Notes: generated from the letters alone by a model not told the origin. Shown: positions 30,801 to 40,855, counted from the stretch's first letter. The stretch: DNA of 48,958 nucleotides from an uncultured Clostridia bacterium (GCA_944388045.1 CALXHG010000014.1:1-48958), one strand, 5' to 3'. Made by a program: numbers and translations.

Positions 30801-31491
30801 TTACCATCCATTCAGGTCTATTTCCTGATTGATAAAATGCTTCTACAGTATCTAATCTTTTTATTAATTTTGCTTTTCTTTGCTCACTTGCATTTTCTAT
30901 GTCTTTTTCTATTTGTGCAGTTAATTTTTCTAAGTCAATCTCCTCTAATAGTTTTCTGATTGCTTCTGCTCCCATTTCTGCTTTAAATGACTTTTTTCCA
31001 TATTTTTCTTCAGCTTCATGATATTCTTTTTCAGTTAATATTTGGCATTTTTCTAATCCAGATGTTCCTTTATCTGTTACAATATAAGCAGCAAAATATA
31101 TTACTTTTTCAAGATTTCTTGGTGATATATCTAACATTAATGCAATTCTACTTGGGATTCCTTTAAAATACCATATATGTGCTACTGGTGCTGCTAGTTC
31201 TATATGCCCCATTCTTTCACGTCTTACTTTTGATTTTGTAACTTCTACACCACATCTATCACATACTATTCCTTTATATCTTACTCTTTTATATTTTCCA
31301 CAGTGACATTCCCAGTCTTTTGTTGGTCCAAATATTTTTTCACAAAATAATCCATCTTTTTCTGGTTTTAGTGTTCTATAATTTATTGTCTCTGGCTTTT
31401 TTACTTCACCTTTTGACCATTCTCTTATTTTTTCATCTGATGCAATTCCTATCTTTAATTTGTTAAATATCTCTAATTCGTCTTCTTCCAT
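27877..31491 (-). CDS. rpoC: RNA polymerase subunit beta prime
   Basis: A 1204-residue catalytic subunit. The N-terminal zinc site is [20 protein letters not shown] (C62, C64, C77, C80). The active-site Mg motif NADFDGDQM (about residue 450) binds the catalytic ion. The bridge and trigger regions ([34 protein letters not shown]) and the second zinc site ([13 protein letters not shown]) are intact. The last 45 residues form a Glu/Gln-rich tail ([14 protein letters not shown] and onward) absent from standard RpoC. rpoB precedes it with an unusually long 185-nt gap. The start at 31491 has a GGGGG-type site. Confidence 0.99.
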   Translation of the reverse strand: MEEDELEIFNKLKIGIASDEKIREWSKGEVKKPETINYRTLKPEKDGLFCEKIFGPTKDWECHCGKYKRVRYKGIVCDRCGVEVTKSKVRRERMGHIELAAPVAHIWYFKGIPSRIALMLDISPRNLEKVIYFAAYIVTDKGTSGLEKCQILTEKEYHEAEEKYGKKSFKAEMGAEAIRKLLEEIDLEKLTAQIEKDIENASEQRKAKLIKRLDTVEAFYQSGNRPEWMVMNVIPVIPPDLRPMVQLDGGRFATSDLNDLYRRVINRNNRLKRLLELGAPEIIVRNEKRMLQESVDALIDNSRRGRPVTGAGNRPLKSLSDLLKGKQGRFRQNLLGKRVDYSGRSVIVVGPELKIYQCGLPKEMAIELFKPFVMKELVARHIAHNIKNAKRMVERLSPEVWGILEDVIKDHPVMLNRAPTLHRLGIQAFEPVLVEGRAIKLHALVCEAFNADFDGDQMAVHLPLTPEAQAESRYLMIATNNLLKPQDGKPVAVPRLDMILGSYYLTMVLDGELGEGKYFKDPDEALLAYQNEAVSIHAKIHVRITKEIDGEIKSKTIETSVGRIIFNQGIPQDLGFIDRKQDPFQYEIDFPVMKKSMGTIIERTIDKHGLIESAEVIDYIKELGFKYSTLAGITFSVADVKVPDAKKDILAQADQEVEKVRKQYRRGLITDDERYQSIVNIWEKATNDVSKAMEENFDDLNPIYMMVKSGARGNMNQLRQIAGMRGLMASTTGKAVEIPIRSCFREGLDALEYFISSHGARKGLSDTALRTADSGYLTRRLVDVSQDIIVREHDCGTTDGLTIEDIKDGNQIVEGLQERLEGRFPLNDIIDPQTNEVIVDTNTMINKEIAKRIVDAGITKVVVRSVIACRGKHGVCQKCYGMGLARRDLVSIGESVGIIAAQSIGEPGTQLTMRTIHSGGVAGVADITQGLPRVEEIFEARKPKGVAVITEIDGKVKISESKKKLEVIVTSKDDSRTYVIPFGSKLKVKDGDEVKAADPLIEGSINPSEILAIKGPEGVYEYVISEIQKAYRNQGVDINDKHVEVIARQMLRKVRVDDGGDTDMFPGSLVDMYEFEDKNKEASAQGKRPATGKRVLLGITKASLATDSFLSAASFQETTRVLTEAAIKGKEDDLIGLKENVIIGKLIPAGTGMKRYQDVRIEVEGEEKPQQEEQQEEQQVENTNEENQESKQEQDETQETSEEN

Positions 31492-31614
31492 CTTTATTAG
31501 ATGTCCCCCTTCTTAAATTTTTTGGGTAATTTTTAAACAATAATTTACATATCCCCCGCTCCTGCAAATTTTTATGTCATATAAAATATTTTTAAAAATT
31601 TATTAAATTATCTT

Positions 31615-31652
31615 ATCAAGAACTAGCATTATTTAATTTGCCAGCTCTTGAT
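31615..31652 (-). other. Hairpin in the rpoB-rpoC intercistronic region
   Basis: ATCAAGAACTAGC and GCCAGCTCTTGAT pair (two mismatches) around a 12-nt AT loop, 24 nt after the rpoB stop. On the minus strand it is followed by AAGATAATTT, not a T-run. It is therefore more likely a processing or stability element than a full terminator. Confidence 0.65.
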
Positions 31653-31676
31653 ACTTTTTACAATTAGGTTTTATAC

Positions 31677-34600
31677 TTATTCTATAATGTCATTATCATT
31701 ATCTAGATTATCATTTGCCATATCATTATCATAAATGTCTTCATCATCATCAAAATTATCTTCATCAAAAAGTTCATCACTTTCTTCTTCTTCATCAACC
31801 ATTTCTTCTTCTTTATAACCATCTTCTAAATCTGATAAGTTTAATACATCTTCTTCTGTAAGAACTTTTTCTTTTTCAACATCCTCATAATCTATACCTT
31901 CGTCTATATGTTCTTTTAGTTCAAGTTCTTGGTTATCTTCTGAGAATAGTCTAATATCAAGTCCTAGTGCTTGTAATTCTTTTACAAGAACTTTAAAGCT
32001 TTCTGGAACTCCTGGTTCTGGAATATTTTCTCCTTTAACTATTGCTTCATATGCTTTAACACGTCCAACAACATCATCTGATTTTATTGTAAGTATTTCT
32101 TGTAGTGTATATGCTGCTCCATATGCTTCTAATGCCCAAACTTCCATTTCTCCAAAACGTTGTCCACCAAATTGTGCTTTTCCACCTAAAGGTTGTTGTG
32201 TTACTAGTGAATATGGTCCTGTAGAACGAGCATGTATTTTATCATCTACTAAGTGATGTAATTTTAACATGTACATTACTCCAACTGTAATTGGACTTGC
32301 AAATGGTTCTCCAGTTCTTCCATCATATAATGTTTGTTTTCCATCTGGTGATAATCCTGCTTCTTTTAGTAGTTCTTCTATTTCTTGATCTGATGCTCCA
32401 TCAAATACTGGTGTAGATACTTTCCATCCTAAAGCTCTTGCAGCTGCTCCTAAGTGAACTTCTAGTATTTGACCTAAGTTCATACGAGATGGTATACCTA
32501 ATGGATTTAATAAAATATCTATTGGTGTTCCATCAGGTAAAAATGGCATATCTTCTGCTGGTAGTATTCTTGATATAACACCTTTATTTCCATGACGACC
32601 AGCCATTTTATCTCCTACAGAAATTTTTCTCTTTGTTGCAATATAACATCTAATTACTTGATTTACTCCAGGTCCTAATTCTTCTGAATTGTCTCTTGTA
32701 AATATTTTTACATCAACAATTGTTCCTGCTTCTCCATGTGGTACACGTAATGATGTATCTCTAACTTCTCTTGCTTTTTCTCCAAATATTGCTCTTAATA
32801 GTCTTTCTTCTGCTGTTAAATCTGTTTCTCCTTTTGGTGTAACTTTTCCAACTAATATGTCTCCAGGTCTAACTTCTGCCCCTATTCTGATAATTCCGTT
32901 TTCATCTAAGTCTTTTAATGCATCATCACCAATATTTGGTATATCTCTAGTTATTTCTTCTGGACCTAATTTTGTGTCACGACATTCACAATCATATTCT
33001 TCTATATGTATTGATGTAAATATGTCTTCTTGTACTAATCTTTCATTTAATAATATAGCATCTTCGTAGTTATATCCTTCCCATGTTGAGAATGCTACTA
33101 ACATATTTTTTCCTAATGACATTTCTCCATCTTTTGTTGCAGGTCCATCTGCTATAGCATCACCTTTTTTAACTTTTTCTCCTTTTACTACAATTGGTCT
33201 TTGATTTATACATGTTCCACCATTTGTTCTTTTGAATTTACGTAATTTATGGACAACAGTTTTACCATTTTCATATTTCATTGTAATACTGTCTCCAGTA
33301 ACTTTTTCTACAACACCATCTTCTTCTGCTAATACTAGTATTCCAGAATCTTTTGCTGCTCTATATTCTATACCTGTTGCAATAATTGGTGCTTCTGATG
33401 TCATTAATGGAACTGCTTGACGTTGCATGTTTGAACCCATTAAAGAACGTTTTGCGTCATCATTTTCTAGGAATGGTATCATTGCTGCTGCAATAGATAC
33501 TAATTGTTTTGGTGATACATCTATATATTGAACTAAGTCTTTATCAACTTCTATTATTTCATTTTGGTGTCTTACACGTACTCGTTGATTTATAAATTCA
33601 CCATTTTCATTCATAGGTTCTGATGCTTGTGCTATCATGTAATTATCTTCAACATCTGCACTCATATATTCAACAATATCTGTTACTCTATGTGTTTCTG
33701 GATCTATTTTTCTATATGGTGTTTCAATAAATCCATATTCATTTATATTTGCAAATGATGATAATGCTGATATTAATCCAATGTTTGGTCCTTCTGGTGA
33801 TTCTATTGGACATAATCTACCATAATGTGTATAGTGAATATCACGAACTTCAAATCCAGCTCTTTCTCTTGATAATCCTCCTGGTCCTAATGCTGAAATT
33901 CTTCTTTTATGTGTTAATTCTGAAAGTGGATTTGTTTGATCCATGAATTGTGATAATTGTGAACTTCCAAAGAATTCTCTTATTGATGATGTAATTGGTT
34001 TTGTGTTTATTAATGTTTGTGGTGTAATTACATCTAAGTCTTGGATTGTCATTCTTTCACGTACTACTCTTTCTAGTCTTGCTAAACCAATTCTAAATTG
34101 ATTTTGTAATAATTCTCCTACACATCTTATTCTACGGTTTGCTAAATGGTCTATGTCATCTGCTTTTCCATATCCATGGTACATGTTTAATAAAAAGTTT
34201 ACAGATGAAATCATATCTTCTGTTGTAATATATTTTGGAACTAGTTCTTCTTCTCTTTGTTTTAGTGTTTTTACTAAATCTTCTTCAGAAGTGTTTTCCA
34301 TAATATTTTTTAACACTTCATAGTTTACATATTCTTTTATGTGTAAACTGCTTAAATCAACATTTGGTAATACTGCATGAATATTTACTATTCCATTTCC
34401 TATAATTCTTACTTTTTTATCATTTATTTTTATATCAACTACATTTATTCCTGCATTTTGAATTGTTTCTGCCATTTCTGGTGTAATAACTTCTCCTGCT
34501 GTAACAAATACTTCTCCAGTTTCTTTATCCATTATATCTTCAAATGCTACTTGATTTTTTATTCTATTTGCTATACTTAATTTTTGGTTAAATTTGAATC

Positions 34601-35417
34601 TTCCTACTTTTGCTAAGTCATATCTTCTATTATCAAAGAATAATCCATTAAATAAACTTCTTGCTGCATCTACTGTTGGTAATTCTCCAGGTCTTAATTT
34701 TTTGTATATTTCTATTAATGCATCTTCTCCTGTTTTTATTGGGTCTTTTTGAATTGTTGTTTCTATTAATGGCTCTTCTCCAAATAATGATCTTATTTGG
34801 TCATCAGATACAAGTCCAATTGCTCTTAATAATGTTGTTATTGGTATTTTTCTTGTTCTGTCTACACGTACCCACATCATATCATTTCCGTCTGTTTCAT
34901 ATTCTAGCCATGCTCCTCTTAATGGCATAATTGTTGATGTGTATGTTTTCTTTCCTGTTTTTGTGTCAAATATTTCATCATAATAACATCCTGGTGAACG
35001 TACTAATTGGCTTACTACAACTCTTTCTGCTCCATTTATTATAAATGTTCCACTTTCTGTCATTAGTGGAAAGTCGCCTAAATAGATTTCTTGTTCTTTT
35101 ATTTCTCCAGATTCACGGTTTATTAATCTTACTTTTACATGTAATCTTGTTGAATATGTTGCATCTCTTTCTTTTGCTTCTTCTTCAGTGTATTTTGTTT
35201 TGTCTTCCATGTAATAATCAAAAAATTCTAGTACTAGATTTCCTGTGTAGTCTACAATTGGAGATATGTCTCTTAATACTTCTCCTAGTCCTTCTTCTAC
35301 AAACCAGTCATAAGAATCTTTTTGAACTTTGATTAAATTTGGCATTTCTATAAAATCGCCAACTTTTGAGAAATCTTTACGGGTTGTTCTTCCGAAATTA
35401 ACATCTTTGATTTTCAA
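31677..35417 (-). CDS. rpoB: RNA polymerase subunit beta
   Basis: A 1246-residue subunit. I take TTG 35417 as start ([16 protein letters not shown]), eight bases after AAGGAG; a GTG at 35426 overlaps that site. The rifampicin pocket [32 protein letters not shown] is standard (Asp, His and Ser of the resistance hot spots present). The KPVAVP-free lobe order and the C-terminal [24 protein letters not shown] clamp region are intact. An acidic tail of about 75 residues rich in Asp/Glu/Asn ([20 protein letters not shown] and onward) extends past the usual end. rplJ-rplL do not precede it; it has its own promoter at 35714-35743 with a leader of about 290 nt. Confidence 0.99.
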   Translation of the reverse strand: MKIKDVNFGRTTRKDFSKVGDFIEMPNLIKVQKDSYDWFVEEGLGEVLRDISPIVDYTGNLVLEFFDYYMEDKTKYTEEEAKERDATYSTRLHVKVRLINRESGEIKEQEIYLGDFPLMTESGTFIINGAERVVVSQLVRSPGCYYDEIFDTKTGKKTYTSTIMPLRGAWLEYETDGNDMMWVRVDRTRKIPITTLLRAIGLVSDDQIRSLFGEEPLIETTIQKDPIKTGEDALIEIYKKLRPGELPTVDAARSLFNGLFFDNRRYDLAKVGRFKFNQKLSIANRIKNQVAFEDIMDKETGEVFVTAGEVITPEMAETIQNAGINVVDIKINDKKVRIIGNGIVNIHAVLPNVDLSSLHIKEYVNYEVLKNIMENTSEEDLVKTLKQREEELVPKYITTEDMISSVNFLLNMYHGYGKADDIDHLANRRIRCVGELLQNQFRIGLARLERVVRERMTIQDLDVITPQTLINTKPITSSIREFFGSSQLSQFMDQTNPLSELTHKRRISALGPGGLSRERAGFEVRDIHYTHYGRLCPIESPEGPNIGLISALSSFANINEYGFIETPYRKIDPETHRVTDIVEYMSADVEDNYMIAQASEPMNENGEFINQRVRVRHQNEIIEVDKDLVQYIDVSPKQLVSIAAAMIPFLENDDAKRSLMGSNMQRQAVPLMTSEAPIIATGIEYRAAKDSGILVLAEEDGVVEKVTGDSITMKYENGKTVVHKLRKFKRTNGGTCINQRPIVVKGEKVKKGDAIADGPATKDGEMSLGKNMLVAFSTWEGYNYEDAILLNERLVQEDIFTSIHIEEYDCECRDTKLGPEEITRDIPNIGDDALKDLDENGIIRIGAEVRPGDILVGKVTPKGETDLTAEERLLRAIFGEKAREVRDTSLRVPHGEAGTIVDVKIFTRDNSEELGPGVNQVIRCYIATKRKISVGDKMAGRHGNKGVISRILPAEDMPFLPDGTPIDILLNPLGIPSRMNLGQILEVHLGAAARALGWKVSTPVFDGASDQEIEELLKEAGLSPDGKQTLYDGRTGEPFASPITVGVMYMLKLHHLVDDKIHARSTGPYSLVTQQPLGGKAQFGGQRFGEMEVWALEAYGAAYTLQEILTIKSDDVVGRVKAYEAIVKGENIPEPGVPESFKVLVKELQALGLDIRLFSEDNQELELKEHIDEGIDYEDVEKEKVLTEEDVLNLSDLEDGYKEEEMVDEEEESDELFDEDNFDDDEDIYDNDMANDNLDNDNDIIE

Positions 35418-35706
35418 AAAAATCACTCCTTATTAAATATTAAGCAGTAAAAAATGTTGATAAATATTTGAATTAGAAAAATCCCCTCTTATAATATAAT
35501 TTAGCAAAGTTTTGATAATTGTCTGCTTTTACAATTTTCTCCGCTTTGCTTCTTTTATATTTAATTCTTATTTTTCTAAATTTTATCCGTTTTGAATTAA
35601 TTTTTAGTAATTTGTTTTTGACTTAAAATATACATCTTATCACATTTTGAACTTCTTTAAAAGTGTTAAATAATATGTAACAAATTACCATTTTGCAAAT
35701 TTATAC
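35418..35706 (-). other. rpoB 5' leader with nested hairpin
   Basis: About 290 nt of AT-rich leader on the minus strand. AGCAAAG and CTTTGCT (near 35505-35550) enclose an inner AATTGT/ACAATT stem. Further on is AGAGGGGATTTTTCT, a purine block followed by a T-run about 50 nt before the start. This arrangement could attenuate transcription (inference). The leader has no obvious ribosomal protein L10 or L12 gene or binding motif. Confidence 0.5.
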
Positions 35707-35713
35707 GCATATT

Positions 35714-35743
35714 ATTTTATCATATTTTATATAGGCTTGTCAA
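35714..35743 (-). promoter_or_regulatory. Promoter of rpoB
   Basis: TTGACA (35738-35743) and TAAAAT (35714-35719) on the minus strand, spacer 18 bp. The palindromic element at 35772 lies directly upstream of it. Confidence 0.75.
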
Positions 35744-35771
35744 CTGATTTTTAATTATTTTTGTAAAAATA

Positions 35772-36034
35772 TTTACTGGATAATGAACTTTTATAAAAAC
35801 GATGATATTATAATATTTTAAAGTTTCTCCTGTTCATTCCATTCAAAAAGAATTCATAAGGCTTTTTCATGAGCCTCTTTCACTCCGACCCTCTCGTAAA
35901 CTCGAGTACCGTGAACATTCCTCATTCAAAAGCCAAATGAATTCTAATTTTCATTTCAATCAAGCGTCGAAACTTTTTAATATTATAATATCATCGTTTT
36001 TAGCGAAATAATTTAAAAGACCATTATCTAGTAA
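35772..36034. repeat. Large imperfect palindrome (MITE-like) between rpoB and glmS
   Basis: About 260 bp folding into one long interrupted hairpin. The outer ends TTACTGGATAATG and CATTATCTAGTAA match. The 33-bp inner arms (35795-35827 and 35969-36001) agree at all but one or two positions and read AAAAACGATGATATTATAAT inward. Further in, GAATTCATAAGGC/GCCAAATGAATTC and CTCATG/CATTC-type segments continue the pairing around a GC-richer centre with CTCGTAAACTCGAG. There is no open frame. It separates the divergent rpoB and glmS promoters. It could be a MITE, an IS remnant or a structured RNA; no target-site duplication is evident. Confidence 0.8.
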
Positions 36035-36053
36035 TTAAAAATAAAAAAAATAC

Positions 36054-36082
36054 TTGCTACAAACTCAAAAATGTTGTAATAT
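36054..36082 (+). promoter_or_regulatory. Promoter of glmS
   Basis: TTGCTA (36054-36059), 17-bp spacer, TAATAT (36077-36082). It lies about 57 nt before the ribozyme cleavage site. Confidence 0.75.
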
Positions 36083-36138
36083 AATATAATAGAAATTGAA
36101 ATATTCATAAAAAAATTTTAAGAAAGGAGTTTTTATTA

Positions 36139-36320
36139 AGCGCCAGGGCAAAATTCAAAAGTTCTTATTATATAGGACAAATCGAAAAATCAAAAATTTT
36201 TCTTTAGTTTGTTCTCGCCCAATTTGAATTTTAGGACTGCAAAGAATTTTTGAAAATTGTTGACGAGGTCTAGAGTTTATCGAAATATTCGGCGGATGCT
36301 CTAGTGAATTACTTAATTCA
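36139..36320 (+). ncRNA. glmS ribozyme (glucosamine-6-phosphate-activated)
   Basis: Self-cleaving riboswitch ahead of glmS. The cleavage site A|GCGCC lies between 36139 and 36140. The core TTGACGAGG ... GTTTATCGA ... TTCGGCGGATGC (about 36260-36300) matches the conserved ribozyme core, with GTCTAGAG/CTCTAGT forming the P4-type stem. P1 is a 10-bp stem AAAATTCAAA/TTTGAATTTT (36150-36159 with 36223-36232) that carries a large extra hairpin in its loop. When GlcN6P is high the mRNA is cut and degraded, giving feedback on GlmS. Confidence 0.95.
36175..36252. repeat. Hairpin repeat within glmS ribozyme P1 (copy 1)
   Basis: About 75 bp, roughly 70% alike by eye to 48582-48660 upstream of sigE. Both have GAAAAATC / GATTTTT-type arms bounded by GACAA or AACAA and TTTGTTCTC, then TTTGA-TTTT. 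Here it fills the P1 loop of the ribozyme and overlaps the 3' P1 strand. Confidence 0.55.
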
Positions 36321-36436
36321 TAGTATTAAACAAAAAATAATAGTAATATTATAACAGAAATTAATACATAAGTTGTATATTTCAATTCCACAAAAACAAA
36401 TTAAAATTTGTTTTATATTAAATTTTAATTTTATAT

Positions 36437-36541
36437 AATAAAAAGTTAAAATTGCATATTCATATAATAATCTTTATATTTTTTATTATAAAAAATTAAA
36501 ATTACAACTTTATATAATAATTTTTAAATTTTTTATTATAT
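36437..36541. repeat. Imperfect tandem duplication in the glmS 5' UTR
   Basis: Two adjacent units of about 52 bp, each running ATAAAAARTTAAAATT, a short variable part, ATATAATAAT, and ATTTTTTATT. They fill the region between the ribozyme and the glmS ribosome binding site (AGGAGG near 36564). Nothing else is apparent in 36321-36576. Confidence 0.7.
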
Positions 36542-36576
36542 AAAATATAAATTTATTAAATCAGGAGGAATTTTAA

Positions 36577-38418
36577 ATGTGTGGAATTATTGGATATATA
36601 GGAAGCAAAAAAGCTACACCTATATTAATTAATGGTCTTTTAAGACTAGAATACAGAGGATATGATTCAGCAGGAATTGCTACAATCGAAAAAAACGGTC
36701 TATCTGTTATGAAAGATAAAGGAAGAGTAAAAAATTTATATAATTTAAAAGGTATTGATGATTTACAAGGAACAATAGGAATAGCTCATACTAGATGGGC
36801 AACACATGGAAAACCATCAAAAGAAAATTCTCATCCACATATGGATAATAGTAAAAGTTTTGCTGTTGTTCATAATGGCATAATAGAAAATTATAGTGAT
36901 TTAAAGAATTTTCTAGAAAAAGAAAGATATACTTTTTATTCTCAAACAGATACAGAAGTTATCCCAAATCTAATTCATTATTATTATTCAAAAGATAAAA
37001 ATGATGATGATTTAAAATTATTACGTGCAGTTCAATCAACTTGCAAAGATTTAAAAGGAAGTTATGCAATTCAAGTAATTTCAAAGTATATGCCAAATAA
37101 CATGATAGTTGTTAGAAAAGATAGCCCACTAGTTATAGGAAAAGGTGATGGAGAATGTTATATTTCTTCTGATATACCTGCAATTTTATCATTTACTAGA
37201 GATTTTTATCTTTTAAATGATAATGAATTTGCACTACTTTCAAAAGATAAAGTAGATTTTTATGATATTGATTTAAATAAAATTAATAAAAATGTAAAAA
37301 ACATTGAATGGTCTGCAAGCTCAGCCGATAAAAATGGTTTTGATGATTATATGTTAAAAGAAATACATGAACAACCTACTTCTATAAGAGAAACCATCGG
37401 CTCTCGCTTACCAGAAAACGAACCTTGTAATTTTGAGGATTTAAAATTTACAAAAGATTTTCTTGCAAGTATTAACAAAATATATATTGTAGCATGTGGA
37501 ACTGCAATGCACGCAGGTCTATCTGGAAAAATTGCAATTGAAAAACTTTGCAAAATCCCTGTAACTGTTGATATTGCTTCAGAATTTAGATATAGAAATC
37601 CTATTATAGATAAAAACACTTTGTGTATTTTTATTTCACAATCTGGAGAAACAGCGGATACAATTGCTGCATTAAAATTATCAAAATCAAAAGGAGCTAC
37701 AACACTTGCAGTTTCTAATGTAATTGGTAGTTCTATTACAAGAGAAGCAGATTATTCTATTTATACACATGCAGGTCCAGAAATAGCTGTTGCTTCAACA
37801 AAAGCATATACTTCTCAAATAGTTTTGTTAATTTTATTAGCTATATATTTTGCAGAAATATTAGAAACAGCTTCAGTTTTTGAATTAAAAGATTTGAAAA
37901 AGGAATTATTAGAACTTCCAAACAAAATAGAAATTGCATTGAAAAGTGCAAAAAGAATTCAAGAATTTGCAAAAAACATTTATCAAGAAAAAGACGTATT
38001 TTTCTTAGGAAGAGGTGTTGATTATAATACAGCATTAGAGGCTTCTTTAAAATTAAAAGAAATTTCTTATATTCATTCAGAAGCATATGCTGCAGGTGAA
38101 TTAAAACATGGTCCAATTGCACTAATTGAAAATGGAATTACTGTTATAAGTATTATTTCTGACCCAAAATTAGTTGAAAAAACAATTAGTAATATTCAAG
38201 AAGTTATAACTCGTGGTGCAAAAACATTAGTTATTACAAATCAAGAATTACCTGCTAATAATTTTGATACTATTATTACTGTACCAAATGTAAATGTTTT
38301 ATTATCACCTATATTATCAATTATTCCTTTGCAATTACTTTCTTATTATATTTCAAAAGAAAAAGGATTAGATGTTGATAAACCAAGAAATCTTGCAAAA
38401 TCTGTAACAGTTGAATAA
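36577..38418 (+). CDS. glmS: Glutamine-fructose-6-phosphate aminotransferase
   Basis: A 613-residue enzyme that makes glucosamine-6-phosphate for peptidoglycan. The N-terminal Ntn amidotransferase has nucleophile Cys2 (MCGIIGYIG), HTRWATHG, and HNGIIENY. Two SIS domains follow: the first has ACGTAMHAG and SQSGETADT, the second has FFLGRGVDYNTALEASLKLKEISYIHSEAYAAGELKHGPIAL split across its active site. The C-terminus is DKPRNLAKSVTVE, as in the family. ATG 36577 has AGGAGG. It is controlled by the upstream glmS ribozyme and ends in the long hairpin at 38432. Confidence 0.99.
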   Translation: MCGIIGYIGSKKATPILINGLLRLEYRGYDSAGIATIEKNGLSVMKDKGRVKNLYNLKGIDDLQGTIGIAHTRWATHGKPSKENSHPHMDNSKSFAVVHNGIIENYSDLKNFLEKERYTFYSQTDTEVIPNLIHYYYSKDKNDDDLKLLRAVQSTCKDLKGSYAIQVISKYMPNNMIVVRKDSPLVIGKGDGECYISSDIPAILSFTRDFYLLNDNEFALLSKDKVDFYDIDLNKINKNVKNIEWSASSADKNGFDDYMLKEIHEQPTSIRETIGSRLPENEPCNFEDLKFTKDFLASINKIYIVACGTAMHAGLSGKIAIEKLCKIPVTVDIASEFRYRNPIIDKNTLCIFISQSGETADTIAALKLSKSKGATTLAVSNVIGSSITREADYSIYTHAGPEIAVASTKAYTSQIVLLILLAIYFAEILETASVFELKDLKKELLELPNKIEIALKSAKRIQEFAKNIYQEKDVFFLGRGVDYNTALEASLKLKEISYIHSEAYAAGELKHGPIALIENGITVISIISDPKLVEKTISNIQEVITRGAKTLVITNQELPANNFDTIITVPNVNVLLSPILSIIPLQLLSYYISKEKGLDVDKPRNLAKSVTVE

Positions 38419-38431
38419 AAAGCTAAATGGA

Positions 38432-38562
38432 AAAATAAAAAGTATTAATAATTTTAAAATTTTCACATTAAATATTATGCTTTCCTCTGTATTAAAAATA
38501 TACATAGTTATTAAAGCATAAGTTTAATGTGAAAACTTAAATTTTATTAATACTTTTTATTT
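38432..38562. repeat. Long hairpin between convergent glmS and the M23 gene
   Basis: About 130 bp of near-perfect inverted repeat. AAATAAAAAGTATTAATAA at the left matches TTATTAATACTTTTTATTT at the right. Next in are TTTTCACATTAAA/TTTAATGTGAAAA and ATGCTTT/AAAGCAT around a loop of about 27 nt. It overlaps the stop of the M23 gene. It probably serves as a bidirectional terminator, but its length suggests a MITE-like origin. Confidence 0.85.
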
Positions 38563-39558
38563 ATATAAATATTTTTGTGGATTTATTGCTTTTCCATTTA
38601 CTCTAATTTCTAAATGTAAGTGTGCACCAGTTGTATTTCCTGTTAATCCAACTTCTGCAATTTTTTCTCCTGCCTCTACTTTTTCTCCTACAGTTTTATA
38701 TAATTTATTACAATGGGCATACCATGTTTCTACACCATTTCCGTGGTCTATTTTTATAAGATTACCATAAGAGCCGTTTTTTGCAGAAAAAGTAACTGTT
38801 CCATTTGCAACTGCTTTTATTGGTGTTCCAAATGCACAGGCAATATCTGTTCCTGTATGTGCTCCAGAACGAATACTACTTATTGAACCAAATCTGGAAC
38901 TAATACGTCCAGTTACTGGTGTTACAGCTAAAAGAACTCCATTAATTGATGGTCTTTTTGTTTTTAAATCTTCTTCTATTAGAAAATCAACTTTTTCTTC
39001 GACTTCTTCTTTAGCTACTGTAACAGGTTGTATTCCAATTTCGTTAATGTTTTCTGTATAGTTTGTTGTTATAAGTAAATCTAATTTTATAGAATCATTT
39101 TTATGTTCTTCTTTTATTTGGTTTACTGCATTTTCCGCTTCTTCCATATTGTCAACATAGCTTACAGTTTCATTATTTAAAACAACTGCATAATATTTAT
39201 ACATTATTTTTGCATCATCTTTTAATGCAAGTAATATTTCATCTTCGTTCGTTTCTTGGTTTCTGTCTACTAATTTTATTTCATAATTTGGCATATTTTC
39301 TAGTGTAACAAAGTCTATATTTTTTCCTTCCATATTAATAATTTCTTCTTGAATTTTGTTTTTTAATTCTGTTGCACTATTTACATAGCCTATTTGTTCT
39401 CCTGACAAACTAACTACATATGCTGGCTTATATTTTAATAAAATAATCGCTATTATTAAGCCTAATCCAAACGCCATAATTGTAAAAAATCTACAGCTTT
39501 CTTTTGTATAGTACTTTAGCTTCTTTTTTAAAATATATATCCACTCCTTTTCGTCCAT
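38557..39558 (-). CDS. Membrane-anchored M23 metallopeptidase (SpoIIQ-like architecture)
   Basis: A 333-residue protein with a short cytoplasmic N-terminus and one membrane helix (about 24-41). An extracytoplasmic spacer with two repeats of about 75 residues (KYKPAYVVSLSGEQIGYV and MYKYYAVVLNNETVSYV) follows. The C-terminal LytM/M23 domain has all zinc and catalytic residues (H234 and D238 in HTGTD, H282 in YAHC, H315 in HLHLE), so it should cut peptidoglycan cross-bridges. In spore formers such proteins act in engulfment or cell separation; the complete active site differs from catalytically dead SpoIIQ variants. ATG 39558 has GGAGTG upstream. Monocistronic. Confidence 0.9.
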   Translation of the reverse strand: MDEKEWIYILKKKLKYYTKESCRFFTIMAFGLGLIIAIILLKYKPAYVVSLSGEQIGYVNSATELKNKIQEEIINMEGKNIDFVTLENMPNYEIKLVDRNQETNEDEILLALKDDAKIMYKYYAVVLNNETVSYVDNMEEAENAVNQIKEEHKNDSIKLDLLITTNYTENINEIGIQPVTVAKEEVEEKVDFLIEEDLKTKRPSINGVLLAVTPVTGRISSRFGSISSIRSGAHTGTDIACAFGTPIKAVANGTVTFSAKNGSYGNLIKIDHGNGVETWYAHCNKLYKTVGEKVEAGEKIAEVGLTGNTTGAHLHLEIRVNGKAINPQKYLYK

Positions 39559-39867
39559 TTATCTAGACTAAAATTTAGCGACCGAGGAATATTATAACAT
39601 AATTTTATGCTTTTTTCAAGTTAATAATTCATCTCTCAGTTATTTAGCCGTTTTTCAATCTATTTTTTATTTAATTTTTTGGTTTTTTGTTTATATTTTA
39701 CTCTTTTTTTCTCATTTTTATTCATTTTTTCTTTATTTTTCTTATTTGACAAAGTTGATTTATGTATATTTTTATGTTAAAATGTAGTACATCTTAATTA
39801 AGTGAAAAATTCTTTATTTTGTTTTATTTATATATAAAAACTTGATTGAAAGGAATGAAATTATATT
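39559..39867. other. AT-rich intergenic region between the M23 gene and the RluA-type gene
   Basis: About 300 bp between divergent genes, very T-rich on the plus strand. A likely promoter for the RluA-type gene is TTGATT, 17-bp spacer, TAAAAT (about 39755-39783), with AAAGGA near 39850. No gene or structured element is seen. Confidence 0.5.
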
Positions 39868-40719
39868 TTGAAAAGTTTAATAGTTACTAATAATTTCAAT
39901 GGAAAAAAATTAAGCTCTTTTGTTTTTTATTCTTTTCCAAATTTAGCTAAAAATACTTTTTATAAAGCATTAAGACAAAAAGATATTAGAATAAATGGAA
40001 AACGCATTAATACAGATTGTACAATATATGTTGGTGATGAGTTATCTATATATATTGCAGATAATTTACTATTTCCTAGTATTAATTTAGAAATAATTTA
40101 TGAAGATGATAATATATTAATTGTAAATAAACCTAATAATATTGAAGTTGTTGGAGAAAATAGTTTAACTAGTTTAATTAATACAAAATTTTCTTCTAAT
40201 AATATAATGCCTTGTCATAGATTAGATAGAAATACTACTGGATTAGTCTTATTTGCAAAAAATAAAGAAGCTTTAGATATATTATTTAATAAATTTAAAA
40301 ATCATGAAATTAAAAAATTTTATAGGGCTCTTGTTTATGGAATTCCTAAAGTAAAAAATGCTCGTTTAGAAGCTTTTTTATTTAAAGATACTAAAAACTC
40401 TATAGTATATATATCTGATACTTTTAAAAAAGGCTATCAAAAAATTATTACATCTTACAAGGTTTTAGAAGAATTTCCAAATAATACTTCTTTATTAGAT
40501 GTTGAAATAGAAACAGGAAAAACTCATCAAATTAGAGCTCATTTGGCCCATATTGGATACCCTATTGTTGGTGATGGTAAATATGGAATAAATTCTGTTA
40601 ATAAGAAATTAGGATATAAATATCAACAATTGTGTAGTTATAAATTACAATTTTGTTTTTCTTCAAATAGTGGAATTTTAAGTTACTTAAATAATAAAAT
40701 TATAGAATTAAAATACTAA
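39868..40719 (+). CDS. RluA family pseudouridine synthase
   Basis: A 283-residue enzyme that isomerises uridines in rRNA or tRNA. An S4-like RNA-binding domain occupies about residues 12-65 (FYKALRQKDIRINGKRIN). The catalytic motif is CHRLDRNTTGL with Asp120, followed by LVLFAKNKEA and the family's C-terminal EIETGKTHQIRAHLAHIGYPIVGDGKYG. The target position cannot be set (RluC/RluD-like subfamilies are close). The frame opens with TTG at 39868, about 14 nt after AAAGGA, so the exact start is uncertain. Stand-alone gene, followed by a palindromic repeat. Confidence 0.95.
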   Translation: MKSLIVTNNFNGKKLSSFVFYSFPNLAKNTFYKALRQKDIRINGKRINTDCTIYVGDELSIYIADNLLFPSINLEIIYEDDNILIVNKPNNIEVVGENSLTSLINTKFSSNNIMPCHRLDRNTTGLVLFAKNKEALDILFNKFKNHEIKKFYRALVYGIPKVKNARLEAFLFKDTKNSIVYISDTFKKGYQKIITSYKVLEEFPNNTSLLDVEIETGKTHQIRAHLAHIGYPIVGDGKYGINSVNKKLGYKYQQLCSYKLQFCFSSNSGILSYLNNKIIELKY

Positions 40720-40723
40720 TTAT

Positions 40724-40790
40724 TTGTTACAGTTTTGTGAGAAATTTTGATATATTAATAATAAATAAATTTTTCACTTAACTGTAACTG
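40724..40790. repeat. Palindromic AT-rich element, copy 1 of 3
   Basis: GTTACAGTT at 40726 pairs with AACTGTAAC at 40789, with TGA/TCA and AAATTT arms inside, so the element folds on itself 7 nt after the RluA-type stop. Its left 49 bp (TTGTTACAGTT through TAATAAATAAATTTT) also occur at 48890 (same strand) and 45300-45350 (opposite strand). Confidence 0.8.
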
Positions 40791-40816
40791 ATTTTAAGCA
40801 AATAATGTTAATTCTC

Positions 40817-40845
40817 TTGTTTTTCAATTTTATATATGTTATAAT
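40817..40845 (+). promoter_or_regulatory. Promoter of tRNA-Thr
   Basis: TTGTTT (40817-40822), 17-bp spacer, TATAAT (40840-40845), 10 nt before the tRNA. Confidence 0.8.
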
Positions 40846-40855
40846 TTTTTTGATT

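Noticed and set aside
31615..31652. Rho-independent terminator between rpoB and rpoC
   Set aside because: No T-run follows the stem on the minus strand, and rpoC has no visible promoter in the 185-bp gap, so read-through is needed.
33880..34010. Rifampicin-resistance substitutions in rpoB
   Set aside because: The pocket residues ([18 protein letters not shown]) match sensitive enzymes.
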